A DNA stretch of 64,000 bases from assembly GCF_003286415.2 (NCBI RefSeq), contig NZ_CP043450.1, positions 434,001 to 498,000 of the forward strand, given 5' to 3'. Under the pieces are notes generated by a model that saw only the letters and a list, made by a program, of their open reading frames with translations, did not search any database and had not been told where the DNA came from. The stretch comes from Mucilaginibacter rubeus. Lineage in GTDB: Bacteria; Bacteroidota; Bacteroidia; Sphingobacteriales; Sphingobacteriaceae. Positions 1 through 9,082 of the stretch are shown one piece after another. Numbering within the stretch: the stretch's first letter is position 1; each line of letters begins with the position of its first letter. The position numbers and the translations under genes were made by a program.

Positions 1-63
1 TGAAAACAAAATGAAGAAAAATTGTTAATTGACTATCCTGTACATCCAAATAAAAAAATAACA

Positions 64-71
64 TAGCTTTG
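64..71 (+). promoter_or_regulatory. Candidate -7 promoter element
   Basis: TAGCTTTG fits the Bacteroidota -7 consensus TAnnTTTG and ends 7 nt before the ATG at 79, which would leave almost no 5' leader. No convincing -33 TTTG was found at the usual spacing. Confidence 0.5.
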
Positions 72-78
72 CAGCCGA

Positions 79-1038
79 ATGACACAAACAGAAGACATCA
101 TTGACGAAGGTGCCGAACATAAAACCTGGAAAGGTAAGCTTTGGGGCGTTATAAAAGTAATTCTTATCATAGTAATAACCGGCGGTTTGCTTTATTGGGT
201 TTTCAGTAAAGTGCCTTTTGCCAAAATAAAATTTCGTTTAATTCATGCTAACCGTGCCTGGTTAGCCGCTGCTATAGCCTGTTATGTCGGTTCGATGTTT
301 TTTTCATCATGGCGGTTATTAAGTTATTTTAAATCCATTGGTTTACGATTAGACTGGCGTTTTAACCTTCGCCTGTATTTTCTTGGCTTGTGCTATAACG
401 TGCTATTGCCCGGCGGTATAGGCGGCGATGGCTACAAAATTTACCTGCTGCACAAACGCTATCATTTGCCTACAAAAAAAGTATTCTGGGCTATCCTGTT
501 TGACAGGCTTAGTGGTTTTTGGGCCATTGGTGCTATTGTAGTGGGCCTGGTTATATTAATACCAAGTTTCCCTTATCACCTGGGCTGGCCGCTTGGCATA
601 GTGTCGGTTGGTTCGGTGATCTATTACTTTGTAGCCCGCAAGTTTTTTAAAGAATATACCCACAACTTTGTACAGGCGCATTTAAAAGCCATAGGTGTAC
701 AAAGCATGCAATTGCTTACCATTGTTTGTTTACTGCTTGCACAGGATTTCAACGGTAAATTTGCTCCGTATTTACTGTCGTTTCTTTTCTCATCCTTAGC
801 GGCAATTATTCCGTTTAGTTTAGGCGGTGGCGGTATCCGCGACGCGTTGTTCCTTACCTTAGCCCGTCAGTTTAATTTAGCCGAAGACATGGCTGTTTAC
901 CTGAGCTTCGGGTTTTATCTCATCTCTATTATTGTGGCTTTATTAGGCGTGTATTACGTGCTTGTTCCTAAGCGTTTGGATGGCAATCTTAAAAAAGGCG
1001 AAGAACCAAAAATGGAAAATCACCCAATAGAAGAATAA
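79..1038 (+). CDS. Flippase-like integral membrane protein (LPG synthase TM / UPF0104 family)
   Basis: This 319-residue polytopic membrane protein resembles the membrane domain of lysylphosphatidylglycerol synthase MprF (UPF0104 / lysylphosphatidylglycerol synthase TM family). Hydrophobic segments begin at about residues 24-42 and 60-76. The family hallmarks are visible as LPGGIGGDGYK (110-120), FDRLSGF (141-147) and PFSLGGGGIRD (245-254). No aminoacyl-transferase domain follows, so it is the stand-alone flippase-like type, whose substrate is generally unknown; a lipid or lipid-linked molecule is the usual inference. The tail after about residue 300 is charged and probably cytoplasmic. The start is set by the ATG just behind a TAnnTTTG promoter element. 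Confidence 0.85.
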   Translation: MTQTEDIIDEGAEHKTWKGKLWGVIKVILIIVITGGLLYWVFSKVPFAKIKFRLIHANRAWLAAAIACYVGSMFFSSWRLLSYFKSIGLRLDWRFNLRLYFLGLCYNVLLPGGIGGDGYKIYLLHKRYHLPTKKVFWAILFDRLSGFWAIGAIVVGLVILIPSFPYHLGWPLGIVSVGSVIYYFVARKFFKEYTHNFVQAHLKAIGVQSMQLLTIVCLLLAQDFNGKFAPYLLSFLFSSLAAIIPFSLGGGGIRDALFLTLARQFNLAEDMAVYLSFGFYLISIIVALLGVYYVLVPKRLDGNLKKGEEPKMENHPIEE

Positions 1039-1140
1039 TATTCTGTTTAAAATTTAATTTCGTAATAATAAACTGAAACTTGTTTTCATGGCAAGCATCT
1101 GCTAAACTTGGCGTTATATTATAAATCGTCAAGTTTAGCA

Positions 1141-2922
1141 ATGAGCCATTTTAATGATTTTAATAATCCGCAGGTTGCGGCATTGCCCGGTCATTTAAAA
1201 CAATTTATAGTCGACCAGCACTACGAGCATTATACACCTATTGACCATGCGGTGTGGCGTTACGTTATGCGTCAGAATTATAGCTATCTGAAAGATGTGG
1301 CTTACTATCCTTATATACCTGGATTGCAGAAAGCCGGTTTAACCATTGAGCATATCCCCAATTTACAGGAGATGAATGATGCCCTCGGCAAAATTGGCTG
1401 GGGGGCAGTTACTGTTGATGGGTTTATCCCGCCGGCTGCATTTATGGAGTACCAGGCTTACAGGGTGTTGGTTATCGCGGCAGATATTCGCCAGTTAAAA
1501 CATATCGAATATACACCTGCACCTGACATTATCCATGAATCGGCTGGTCATGCACCCATTATTGCAGATAAGGACTATCACGAATATCTGAGTTATTTTG
1601 GATCAATAGGGGCTAAGGCCATGTTTTCGGCACAGGATTTTGAGTTGTACGAAGCTATCCGGGCTTTATCGATTTTAAAAGAAATGCCTGATGCCGATGA
1701 ACAGGAGATCATAAAGGCAGAAGAACTGGTAACGTATTGCCAGGAAAACATAGGCGAACCTTCAGAAATGGCCTTATTGAGCCGTTTACATTGGTGGACG
1801 GTAGAATACGGGCTGATCGGGACTTTGGAGCAGCCAAAGATCTATGGAGCAGGCTTGCTTTCATCCATCGGCGAAAGCTCCACCTGTATGAATAAGAATG
1901 TTGAAAAACTATGGTATACTATTGATGCCGTTAAGTATTCATATGATATTACCAAACCACAACCTCAGCTTTTTGTAACCCCCAATTTTCAGAACCTGAT
2001 CAATGTACTGGAAGAGTTTGCCGATACCATGTCATTCAGAAAGGGTGGGGCTTACGGTTTAAATAAAGCTGTAGAGAGCAAAAATACCTGTACCGCGGTT
2101 TATAGCTCGGGTCTGCAGGTTTCCGGTACCATTACTGATTTTAAAACAGGTGCCGATGGTAAGCCTTATTTTATCAAAACAACCGGCCCTACTGCTTTGG
2201 CATTTAATAACAAACAGTTAAAAGGCCAAGGAAAAGATTATCATAAAGATGGTTTCAGCTCGCCGGTTGGTAAACTGAAGAGTAACACTGAAGTGGCTTT
2301 AGAGAATTTTTCGGAAGAAGATTTAAAAGCAGCCGGCATAGTAAATGCTAACAGAACTGAACTGCTTTTTGAAAGCGGGATCACAGTAAGCGGCGTTGTG
2401 AAAAATGTTCTTTCGGTGGATGGTAGAATCTGCCTGATCACTTTTAACGATGTAACTGTTACTGATGATAAGGGAACGATATTGTTTGACCCGGCCTGGG
2501 GTGTTTATGATATGGCTGTAGGTGAGGAAATTGTTTCAGTATTTTGCGGCGCGGCCGATAGGGAGGCTTACGAAACCATCGTTTATAAATCAAAAACAGA
2601 AACCCACCATGTTGTGCACGATCATAAAACCAAAGAACTGCACCGGCTTTACCAGCAGGTGCGCGCTTGTCGCATTAACCATGGTGATTATGGTTTTTTA
2701 GGCAACGTTTGGCAGCAATTGCAAAAAGACCATCATGACGACTGGCTTTGCGCCCTGGAGATCCTTGAAATACTCGATCATGAAAAAGTAGATCTCCCCT
2801 TAGCCACCGAAATCAAACATTTTCTGGAACAAAAAGGAAGCACCGAATCCGAATACGGTAAACTCATCAGCGACGGTTTTTACCTGATCAAGCACCCGGT
2901 TGAGCAAAAATTGGTAGTTTAG
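1141..2922 (+). CDS. Aromatic amino acid hydroxylase (phenylalanine 4-monooxygenase type) with long C-terminal extension
   Basis: The N-terminal half matches the tetrahydropterin-dependent aromatic amino acid hydroxylases, which hydroxylate Phe, Tyr or Trp using non-heme iron. The iron-binding HExxGH motif is present (His132 and His137, counted from the chosen ATG). The protein is 593 residues, about twice the length of the usual bacterial phenylalanine hydroxylase; the last 280 or so residues form an extra region that I do not recognise. The substrate cannot be read from sequence; phenylalanine is the default guess. An in-frame TTG 33 nt upstream is possible, but ATG 1141 begins a more natural N-terminus. 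It stands alone between the flippase-like gene and an SDR gene. Confidence 0.85.
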   Translation: MSHFNDFNNPQVAALPGHLKQFIVDQHYEHYTPIDHAVWRYVMRQNYSYLKDVAYYPYIPGLQKAGLTIEHIPNLQEMNDALGKIGWGAVTVDGFIPPAAFMEYQAYRVLVIAADIRQLKHIEYTPAPDIIHESAGHAPIIADKDYHEYLSYFGSIGAKAMFSAQDFELYEAIRALSILKEMPDADEQEIIKAEELVTYCQENIGEPSEMALLSRLHWWTVEYGLIGTLEQPKIYGAGLLSSIGESSTCMNKNVEKLWYTIDAVKYSYDITKPQPQLFVTPNFQNLINVLEEFADTMSFRKGGAYGLNKAVESKNTCTAVYSSGLQVSGTITDFKTGADGKPYFIKTTGPTALAFNNKQLKGQGKDYHKDGFSSPVGKLKSNTEVALENFSEEDLKAAGIVNANRTELLFESGITVSGVVKNVLSVDGRICLITFNDVTVTDDKGTILFDPAWGVYDMAVGEEIVSVFCGAADREAYETIVYKSKTETHHVVHDHKTKELHRLYQQVRACRINHGDYGFLGNVWQQLQKDHHDDWLCALEILEILDHEKVDLPLATEIKHFLEQKGSTESEYGKLISDGFYLIKHPVEQKLVV

Positions 2923-2956
2923 CGTTGATTTACCATCTTAGGGGTATTAAATCAAG

Positions 2957-2984
2957 CGTCATTGCGAGGTACGAAGCAATGACG
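2957..2984. repeat. Short GTCATTGCGAG-family palindrome
   Basis: CGTCATTGC and GCAATGACG arms surround a 10-nt centre. This is a minimal copy of the element found in longer form at 10924, 11053, 16589, 16822 and 20741. Confidence 0.85.
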
Positions 2985-3014
2985 TTGGGAAATAAAATTA
3001 ATAACAAACAATTA

Positions 3015-3040
3015 TTCCCCCTTTAGGGGGTTAGGGGGCA
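3015..3040. repeat. CCCCCTTTAGGGGG element abutting a start codon
   Basis: CCCCCTTTAGGGGG is followed by TTAGGGGGCAT and then the ATG at 3042. The same element precedes the ATG at 27240. The G-run falls at ribosome-binding distance from the start codon. Confidence 0.8.
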
Positions 3041-3041
3041 T

Positions 3042-3746
3042 ATGAACATCGTAATAACCGGCGCCAGTAGTGGCGTGGGCTTTGAAGCCGTAATTGAATT
3101 GATACTATCGGGCAGCCATAAAGTAATTGCTTTGGCCCGCTCACAGGATAAACTGGAACGTTTGCTGGAAATAGCTCATGGCTTAAATCCCGATTGCCAG
3201 TTGTTTGCCCTGAAATTTGATATTGTGCATGACGATTACGAAGGCTTGCAGCATTTTATAGCGTCGCATTTTGATAACCGGGTTGATATTTTGATCAACA
3301 ACGCCGGGGTGCTTATCAATAAGCCATTTGCCCAATTGCTTGAGTCGGACTTTGTAGAGATGCTGCAAAGCAACTTTATTGGTCATGTAAGGGCGATTCA
3401 GGCACTGTTACCTTTAATGCCTGCAGGCGCACATATCCTTAATATCGGTAGTATGGGTGGTTTCCAGGGGAGTGCTAAATTCCCGGGCCTCGCAGCCTAT
3501 TCGGCAAGTAAATCAGCTTTACATACGCTGACTGAATGTTTGGCACAGGAGTTTTCCGAGCAAGGTATCAAAGTGAATTGCCTGGCTTTAGGATCGGCAC
3601 AAACCGAGATGCTGGAACAGGCCTTTCCTGGGTATGAATCGCCGGTGATGGCCTTTGAAATGGGAAAATATATTGCCGACTTCGCATTAACCGGTAGTAA
3701 ATTTTTTAACGGAAAAATAATACCTGTAGCGGCAACTACTCCATGA
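3042..3746 (+). CDS. SDR family oxidoreductase
   Basis: This is a classical short-chain dehydrogenase/reductase of 234 residues. It has the NAD(P)-binding TGASSGVG motif at 6-13, NNAG at 86-89, the catalytic Ser in the NIGSMGG segment near 137 and the YxxxK pair Tyr153/Lys157. The missing Asp after beta-strand 2 (LARSQ) is compatible with NADPH use. The substrate cannot be inferred; the neighbours are an aromatic amino acid hydroxylase and a sensor-like gene, and there is no sign of an operon with either. The G-rich stretch before the start comes from an intergenic repeat rather than a typical leader. Confidence 0.88.
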   Translation: MNIVITGASSGVGFEAVIELILSGSHKVIALARSQDKLERLLEIAHGLNPDCQLFALKFDIVHDDYEGLQHFIASHFDNRVDILINNAGVLINKPFAQLLESDFVEMLQSNFIGHVRAIQALLPLMPAGAHILNIGSMGGFQGSAKFPGLAAYSASKSALHTLTECLAQEFSEQGIKVNCLALGSAQTEMLEQAFPGYESPVMAFEMGKYIADFALTGSKFFNGKIIPVAATTP

Positions 3747-3811
3747 ATATTGAATAATATTGCAAACATTTTTATAACTTAGTTATTATAAATATGTTAT
3801 GCTCTTAGCTA

Positions 3812-5245
3812 ATGGACACCAGGTTTACATCACTTTTTACTCATTCGAAAGACATTTTTTTTGTCATGGATATGAATGGTGTGATCCTTCATACCAATTA
3901 CGCGTTTCGAAATACATTTAACTATACCGATCAGGATTTAGCAGGTTTAAATATCGCATCTATTTGTCACCCTGCCGATAAGGAACGCCAGGCCGAATCT
4001 CAGGCCAGCCTCCTGCTTCATAAAAAGCTGGTAGGTTATCAAAGTCGGATAAAGGCCAAAGACGGGTGTTATTTCAGCATTATCTGGTCGGTGATATTAA
4101 ATGAGGACGATAACCTCATTTATTCAAGCGGTAATACCCTTGCCGGTATGGTAGGGCAGCCGGAAAATGATATAGTTCAGCATACCATTCAGGGCCTTAA
4201 CGAAGGTTTTGCCGTATTGGATTCGTTCTGGAACATTACTGCGTTTAATCCAGCCTTTCATGCCATGACCAACTTAAGTGTTGAAGAGGTGAAAGAGGCT
4301 AATTTTATGCAGATAGAAAACCTGGGCTTAAGTGAACGGGTTGCTAATGAATTCCGGTTATCGTTAACCGAGAGACGATCTATACAGGTACAATATCTCA
4401 ATACCAATTCCAATAGTTGGTTACGCATCAATGTTTACCCTTATAAAAACCAGTTAGCCATTTTTATCCGCGACATCACAGAAATCAAGATGCAGGAATG
4501 GGTATTGGAACTCGAAAAAGAAGTGCTTGAATTGAATGCTACAGCACAATACACACTTGGGCAAACTACGCGTGAACTATTACGGGGCATTGAGCGGATT
4601 TTTCCGGACATGGTATGCTCGGTACTTGAAGTTGATGATCGACAGGAAAAAATGCATGTACTGGCCGCCCCGCGTTTGTCACAGGCTCATTGCGATTTGC
4701 TTGAGGGGTTGCCTGTAGGCCCGGATATAGGCTCATGCGGCAGGGCGGTATACCATCGGGAACAGGTAATTGTAAGCGACATAGAAAACAACCCGCTTTG
4801 GGATAATTATGCACATATGGTAAGGCCTTACGGTTTAAAAGCCTGCTGGTCTACCCCGGTATTGAGCTCAAAAGGATCAAAAGTTTTGGCCGTGTTTGGC
4901 ATCTATTATCATGAAACACGTGAGCCAAGCAATGATGAGCAAAGCATCATAGAGCGTACAGTTAACATTCTCAGGGTGTTAATAGAAAGCAAAAAAACAG
5001 AAGACAATATCCGTGAACAGAATAACCGGCTGCAAACTATCGCCAATATCAGCTCGCACGAATTGCGTAAGCCGGTAGCCACTATTTTAGGCCTGGTTAA
5101 TTTATTTGATAACGATGATCTGCAAAATCCGCTCAATAAAGAGATCATCGAACATATTGATACAACATCACAACAACTTGATGGGGTGATCCATTCTATT
5201 GTGGAAAGAACGGCCTTTATCAAAGCTTTTGGGGCTGATGCATAG
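3812..5245 (+). CDS. PAS-PAS-GAF-HisKA sensor protein lacking a HATPase domain
   Basis: This soluble 477-residue sensor has a PAS domain at about 8-115, a second PAS at about 125-225, a short coiled linker, a GAF domain at about 245-392 (GSCGRAVYHREQVIVSDI at 307-324) and a histidine-kinase dimerisation helix with the H-box SSHELRKP (phospho-acceptor candidate His416). It ends about 60 residues after the H-box, with no N, G1 or G2 boxes and no HATPase_c domain. The next gene is unrelated, so there is no obvious frameshifted kinase core. It may be phosphorylated in trans, or signal through heterodimerisation with a complete kinase. There are no membrane segments, so it probably senses a cytoplasmic signal. 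Confidence 0.85.
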   Translation: MDTRFTSLFTHSKDIFFVMDMNGVILHTNYAFRNTFNYTDQDLAGLNIASICHPADKERQAESQASLLLHKKLVGYQSRIKAKDGCYFSIIWSVILNEDDNLIYSSGNTLAGMVGQPENDIVQHTIQGLNEGFAVLDSFWNITAFNPAFHAMTNLSVEEVKEANFMQIENLGLSERVANEFRLSLTERRSIQVQYLNTNSNSWLRINVYPYKNQLAIFIRDITEIKMQEWVLELEKEVLELNATAQYTLGQTTRELLRGIERIFPDMVCSVLEVDDRQEKMHVLAAPRLSQAHCDLLEGLPVGPDIGSCGRAVYHREQVIVSDIENNPLWDNYAHMVRPYGLKACWSTPVLSSKGSKVLAVFGIYYHETREPSNDEQSIIERTVNILRVLIESKKTEDNIREQNNRLQTIANISSHELRKPVATILGLVNLFDNDDLQNPLNKEIIEHIDTTSQQLDGVIHSIVERTAFIKAFGADA

Positions 5246-5906
5246 GCTTTTTATCATAAGTGTTTTTCTATTGTTGGGAAATATCTCTTCGGCCCAGGTT
5301 ACTTCATTCACTATTGATAGCAGTAAATTAAACAAGCCTTTAATGGCTGTTTTGGATACCATTTTCCAATCAGATCAATCGGTAAGAATAAAATATCTTC
5401 AGGCAAAAAAAGATAATGCTCAGATCAATATTGTTGATAGCCTGCAAAAGGTTATGCGTAATACGGATAGCCAAAATTTGATCAGGGTAAACACGATATT
5501 AACAAAATATGGTTGGTTAGGTCCGCAAAAGGTGGGCATTATAGGCAGCCAGGCCCTGTTCCTGGTAATTCAACATGCCGATTTGCAAACACAGCAAAAC
5601 TACTTACCGATGATCCGGACAGCAGAGAAAAACGGCGAGATCCTGTCAAGTAACATGGCTATCCTTGAAGACAGGATCAACATGCGGACCGGCAAAAAGC
5701 AAGTTTACGGGAGCCAGGGATTTACCGACAAACAAACCGGTAAAACATATATTTATCCCATTGTTGACGTTGACCATCTGGATGAGCGACGCAAAGCAAT
5801 GGGAATGCCGCCAATGAAAGATTATGCAAAAAACTGGGATACTGAGGAATATAAAAGGCAACTGCCCGAGATAGAGAAATTGGTACGTGAACAAGCTAAT
5901 AAATGA
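5238..5906 (+). CDS. Secreted DUF6624-like protein
   Basis: This protein of 222 residues starts with a signal peptide (hydrophobic core LFIISVFLLLG, likely cleavage after SSAQ). The body, with segments such as AEKNGEILSSNMAILEDR and MRTGKKQVYGSQ, resembles the DUF6624 family common in Bacteroidota, whose function is unknown. The chosen ATG at 5238 overlaps the last 8 nt of the upstream sensor gene, so the two are probably co-transcribed. An in-frame start at 5199 would add 13 residues before the signal peptide and is less likely. Confidence 0.75.
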   Translation: MHRLFIISVFLLLGNISSAQVTSFTIDSSKLNKPLMAVLDTIFQSDQSVRIKYLQAKKDNAQINIVDSLQKVMRNTDSQNLIRVNTILTKYGWLGPQKVGIIGSQALFLVIQHADLQTQQNYLPMIRTAEKNGEILSSNMAILEDRINMRTGKKQVYGSQGFTDKQTGKTYIYPIVDVDHLDERRKAMGMPPMKDYAKNWDTEEYKRQLPEIEKLVREQANK

Positions 5907-6160
5907 CAATACCAGCAGGGAGAAATGTTATAATTAAGATAAGGTTTAGGTTTAAAGCCACTTTCTATAATTTAATTTCTCCGTCAAGTTAATGGGAGGT
6001 TTTTTCTGCCGGTATTGTCACTGATACATTTCGATTCCGTTAGTTGAGAGGCATGTCTCGTATAAAATAGTTATTCATTTTTCGGAGATACCATACCTAC
6101 TACATTTACAGGTTTTATCCGCCAATGTCCTGTAGTTTTAGATATTTCGCCATTTGCTCT

Positions 6161-6499
6161 TCAGGCCTTAGCACCTACCTTTAAAAATTCGTTAACTACT
6201 ATTTCTGACACGTAGCGTTTAATGCCATCTTTATCAGTATAGTTGCGATTGGTCAGTTTGCCTTCTATAGCTAATTCATCGCCTTTTTTAAGCAGGTCTT
6301 CGGCAAGGCTGGCTTGTGGGCCCCAGAAAATTAAGTTATGCCATTGGGTGTCGGTTATTTTTTCGCCTTTATCATTTTTATAGCTTTCGTTGGTAGCGAT
6401 AGATAGGCGCACCATTTTTTTATTGCTGTCAAATACTTTTACTTCCGGATCCATACCTAAGTTACCTACCAGGCGTACACTGTTTCTTAATGAGTTCAT
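6161..6499 (-). CDS. ssb: Single-stranded DNA-binding protein, short form without acidic tail
   Basis: This 112-residue OB-fold protein opens with NSVRLVGNLGMDPEVK and contains the Ssb core WHNLIFWGPQASLAEDLLKKGD. It stops at NEFLKVGAKA and lacks the disordered linker and the acidic DDDIPF-type tip that recruits repair and replication partners. It is therefore probably a paralogue specialised for competence, recombination or stress rather than the essential replicative SSB. It diverges from the zinc-ribbon gene at 6650, and an inverted repeat lies between the two starts. Confidence 0.9.
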   Translation of the reverse strand: MNSLRNSVRLVGNLGMDPEVKVFDSNKKMVRLSIATNESYKNDKGEKITDTQWHNLIFWGPQASLAEDLLKKGDELAIEGKLTNRNYTDKDGIKRYVSEIVVNEFLKVGAKA

Positions 6500-6598
6500 C
6501 GTTTTAATATTTACTGTTTAATATTGTTTGAGTTAACAATACAAAGGTGGGGAGGACAGGAAAAATTAGCCGGATAATAACCGTTTATAGTCGATAGT

Positions 6599-6626
6599 AT
6601 CCGTTTGTAAGCGTTTGCAAACGGAT
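6599..6626. promoter_or_regulatory. Inverted repeat ATCCGTTTG/CAAACGGAT between divergent genes
   Basis: Two perfect 9-bp arms are separated by 10 nt, and a second 12-bp palindrome, CGTTTGCAAACG (6612-6623), overlaps the right arm. The dyad lies between ssb and the zinc-ribbon gene and immediately upstream of a -7-like TACCTTTA. A role as regulator site is inferred. Confidence 0.5.
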
Positions 6627-6637
6627 AAATTATTCGT

Positions 6638-6645
6638 TACCTTTA
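6638..6645 (+). promoter_or_regulatory. Candidate -7 promoter element
   Basis: TACCTTTA is one base off TAnnTTTG and lies 4 nt before the ATG at 6650, the same close promoter-to-start layout seen at 64-79. Confidence 0.35.
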
Positions 6646-6649
6646 TACT

Positions 6650-7009
6650 ATGAACCAGGAAAGAGTATGCTTAGATTGTGGTACACCGCTACAAGGCCGT
6701 GCCGACAAAAAGTTTTGTAACGATCTGTGCCGCAATAATTATAACAATCAACTCAACAGTAACAGTTATAACCTGGTGCGTAATATCAATAATATCCTGC
6801 GCCGTAACCGCCGTATACTGGAAGAACTGAACCCAACAGGTAAAACCAAAACAACCCGAAAAAAACTTACCGCAAAGGGTTTTGATTTTGACCATATCAC
6901 CAGCATCTACCAAACCAAAACCGGATCAACGTATTTTTTTAATTACGAATACGGTTACCTGCTGTTGGATAATGATGAGGTGTTGCTGGTGAAAAGGGAA
7001 GGGGAGTAA
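6650..7009 (+). CDS. Small zinc-ribbon protein of unknown function
   Basis: This 119-residue protein has an N-terminal zinc-binding signature, Cys7-x2-Cys10 and Cys23-x3-Cys27, followed by a basic helical stretch (LRRNRRILEEL) and a C-terminal beta-rich segment (GSTYFFNYEYGYLLLDNDEVLLVKR). The cysteine knuckle resembles DUF2116-type zinc ribbons and recurs in many Bacteroidota hypothetical proteins. A nucleic-acid-binding role is plausible because of the basic helix and the divergent pairing with ssb, but that is inference. Confidence 0.75.
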   Translation: MNQERVCLDCGTPLQGRADKKFCNDLCRNNYNNQLNSNSYNLVRNINNILRRNRRILEELNPTGKTKTTRKKLTAKGFDFDHITSIYQTKTGSTYFFNYEYGYLLLDNDEVLLVKREGE

Positions 7010-7503
7010 TTTCAGTGGGCAGTTTTCAGGTTTTAGTAGCAGTGGCAGTTTGCAGTAGCAGTTTAAGTGGGCAGTTTATAGTTTGCAGTTGCGGTACTTC
7101 TGCTTTGTTGGGGCGGCAGGAATCCGAAAATCCATTAATCCTAAAAATCCTGGTTCAGACAAAAAAACAATAATTTTTAAATCCTAAAATACCTGCTGAA
7201 TCGCTCAATTCGATTTAAGCACGGATGTAAGCCCGGTAAAATCTAAGATTACTCCCATAAATCTGTTTTTGGAGAATAGAAAATCGTAATTATCCTTTAA
7301 GTTGCCGGTTTAAACAATTATCTGAGCGGTAAAATATCAATGCATAGTCTCAATCTCTATAGATTTAATAGCATTTAACAGTTTAATATTTTGATAATTA
7401 ATACTTAACTGTTGTTTCATTCGGCTCTTTATGTTTTCAATAAATTTAAGTACGTTTGGGGAAATGTAAATTTTTAATTTTTGACTGATCTTACTAATTT
7501 AAA
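7010..7503. other. Intergenic region with GCAGT-type repeat and promoter
   Basis: This 494-nt gap holds no convincing gene. Its left part (7013-7095) is a low-complexity repeat built from GGCAGTTT and AGTAGCAGT units, similar to 28381-28459. The remainder is AT-rich and carries a TAnnTTTG element at 7451. Confidence 0.6.
7451..7458 (+). promoter_or_regulatory. Candidate -7 promoter element of the permease gene
   Basis: TACGTTTG matches TAnnTTTG exactly and lies 45 nt before the ATG at 7504. Confidence 0.5.
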
Positions 7504-9060
7504 ATGAAATTATTTATTAAGAAACCGATTGCTCAACTAATGGCTGCTTCGGCAGAAACAGAGAAATCGCTTAAGAGAACCTTAGGTGTTGGCTCGCTTA
7601 TAGCACTCGGTATCGGCGCAATTATAGGTGCCGGTATTTTTGTTCGTACGGCAGCTGCGGCAGGTGAACACGCCGGGCCTGCGGTTACCATTTCTTTCCT
7701 TATAGCAGCTGCAGGTTGCGCCCTGGCTGGTTTATGCTATGCCGAATTTGCAAGTATGATCCCTATCGCGGGCTCTGCTTATACCTACTCTTATGCTACC
7801 ATGGGCGAGTTTATTGCCTGGATCATTGGTTGGGACTTAGTGCTTGAATATGCCCTTGGCGCCGCTACGGTTGCTATTGGCTGGTCGCAGTATTTTAATG
7901 AGTTTTTAACAACTTTCTTTAACGTGCATATACCATACGCGTGGTCACACTCGTTTATGGAGGTTTCAAATACTTCCACAGGTATGTATGCCGCCGAATT
8001 GGGTACAAGAGGTATTATTAACCTGCCGGCTATCCTGGTTCTGTTCCTGCTAACCCTGTTGTTGATCCGCGGTACAGCCGAATCGGCAATTGTTAACAAT
8101 ATTATTGTGGTTGTAAAAGTTGCCATCGTATTATTGATCATAGGTTTAGGCTGGCATTTTATTAACCCGGCTTTCCACACGCCTTATACTATCCCGGCCG
8201 ATGCCGGTAAGATCAAGGTTAGCGCCGGCGTAGTTGATTATGCTGATACTTTTAACCATGGCTGGCTCGGTGTTTTACGTGGTGCAAGTGTTGTGTTTTT
8301 TGCCTTTATCGGTTTTGATGCTGTTTCAACCGCTGCGCAGGAAGCTAAAAACCCACAGAGAGATATGCCAAAGGGTATCTTGATATCATTGGTGTTTTGT
8401 ACTGTGCTTTATATCTTGTTTTCACACGTGTTAACCGGCTTGGTTTCATATAAGGATTTCCTTATCCAGGGTAAAGAGGCTTCTGTAAGTTATGCTATTA
8501 AGACAGCTATGCCTGGTTATGGCTGGTTGGCTTCATTTGTTACTGTATCTATACTTGCAGGTTTCTCTTCAGTGATCCTGGTGATGCTGATGGGCCAAAC
8601 CCGCGTGTTTTACACCATGAGTACAGATGGGTTAATTCCTTCAGTGTTTTCAAAGTTGCACCCTAAGTTCCGCACACCGTATAAATCACAATGGTTATTC
8701 TTTGTGTTTGTATCATTATTTGCCGGTTTTATCCCTGATAAATATGTTGGCGACATGGTGAGTATAGGTACATTGTTCGCATTTGTACTGGTATGCATTG
8801 GGATCTTAATTTTAAGAAAAACTGATCCAGATATTGTGCGTCCGTTCAAAACCCCGGCTTACATGATAGTTTGCCCTCTGGGCGCCATCATTTGCTTGTG
8901 TATGATTGCAAGTGAGGGCTGGGAAAACTGGGCAAGGCTTATTGTTTGGTTGCTGATTGGCTTTGTAATTTACTTCCGCTATAGCATCAAACGCTCACAT
9001 GTACGCCATGGCAAGGTTGAAGCCGCCAATAACCCTATCAATCCTAAATTTGTTGAGTAA
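7504..9060 (+). CDS. APC-family amino acid permease (cationic amino acid transporter type)
   Basis: This inner-membrane transporter of 518 residues has about 12-14 hydrophobic helices. The first helix carries GSLIALGIGAIIGAGIF (residues 30-46), the APC-superfamily motif whose broken glycine-rich segment binds the substrate amino group. FAFIGFDAVSTAAQEAKNPQRDMP in the middle is the characteristic helix 6 and loop of cationic amino acid permeases (YfnA/CAT type). The substrate is probably an amino acid taken up by proton symport; specificity cannot be read from sequence. It is monocistronic: it has its own promoter element and a strong terminator right after the stop. Confidence 0.92.
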   Translation: MKLFIKKPIAQLMAASAETEKSLKRTLGVGSLIALGIGAIIGAGIFVRTAAAAGEHAGPAVTISFLIAAAGCALAGLCYAEFASMIPIAGSAYTYSYATMGEFIAWIIGWDLVLEYALGAATVAIGWSQYFNEFLTTFFNVHIPYAWSHSFMEVSNTSTGMYAAELGTRGIINLPAILVLFLLTLLLIRGTAESAIVNNIIVVVKVAIVLLIIGLGWHFINPAFHTPYTIPADAGKIKVSAGVVDYADTFNHGWLGVLRGASVVFFAFIGFDAVSTAAQEAKNPQRDMPKGILISLVFCTVLYILFSHVLTGLVSYKDFLIQGKEASVSYAIKTAMPGYGWLASFVTVSILAGFSSVILVMLMGQTRVFYTMSTDGLIPSVFSKLHPKFRTPYKSQWLFFVFVSLFAGFIPDKYVGDMVSIGTLFAFVLVCIGILILRKTDPDIVRPFKTPAYMIVCPLGAIICLCMIASEGWENWARLIVWLLIGFVIYFRYSIKRSHVRHGKVEAANNPINPKFVE

Positions 9061-9082
9061 TCATAACAATGTTATGATAAAC

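Noticed and set aside
1..78. Possible gene end at the left edge
   Set aside because: The first 78 nt are AT-rich with stops in the frames checked and no recognisable coding sequence.
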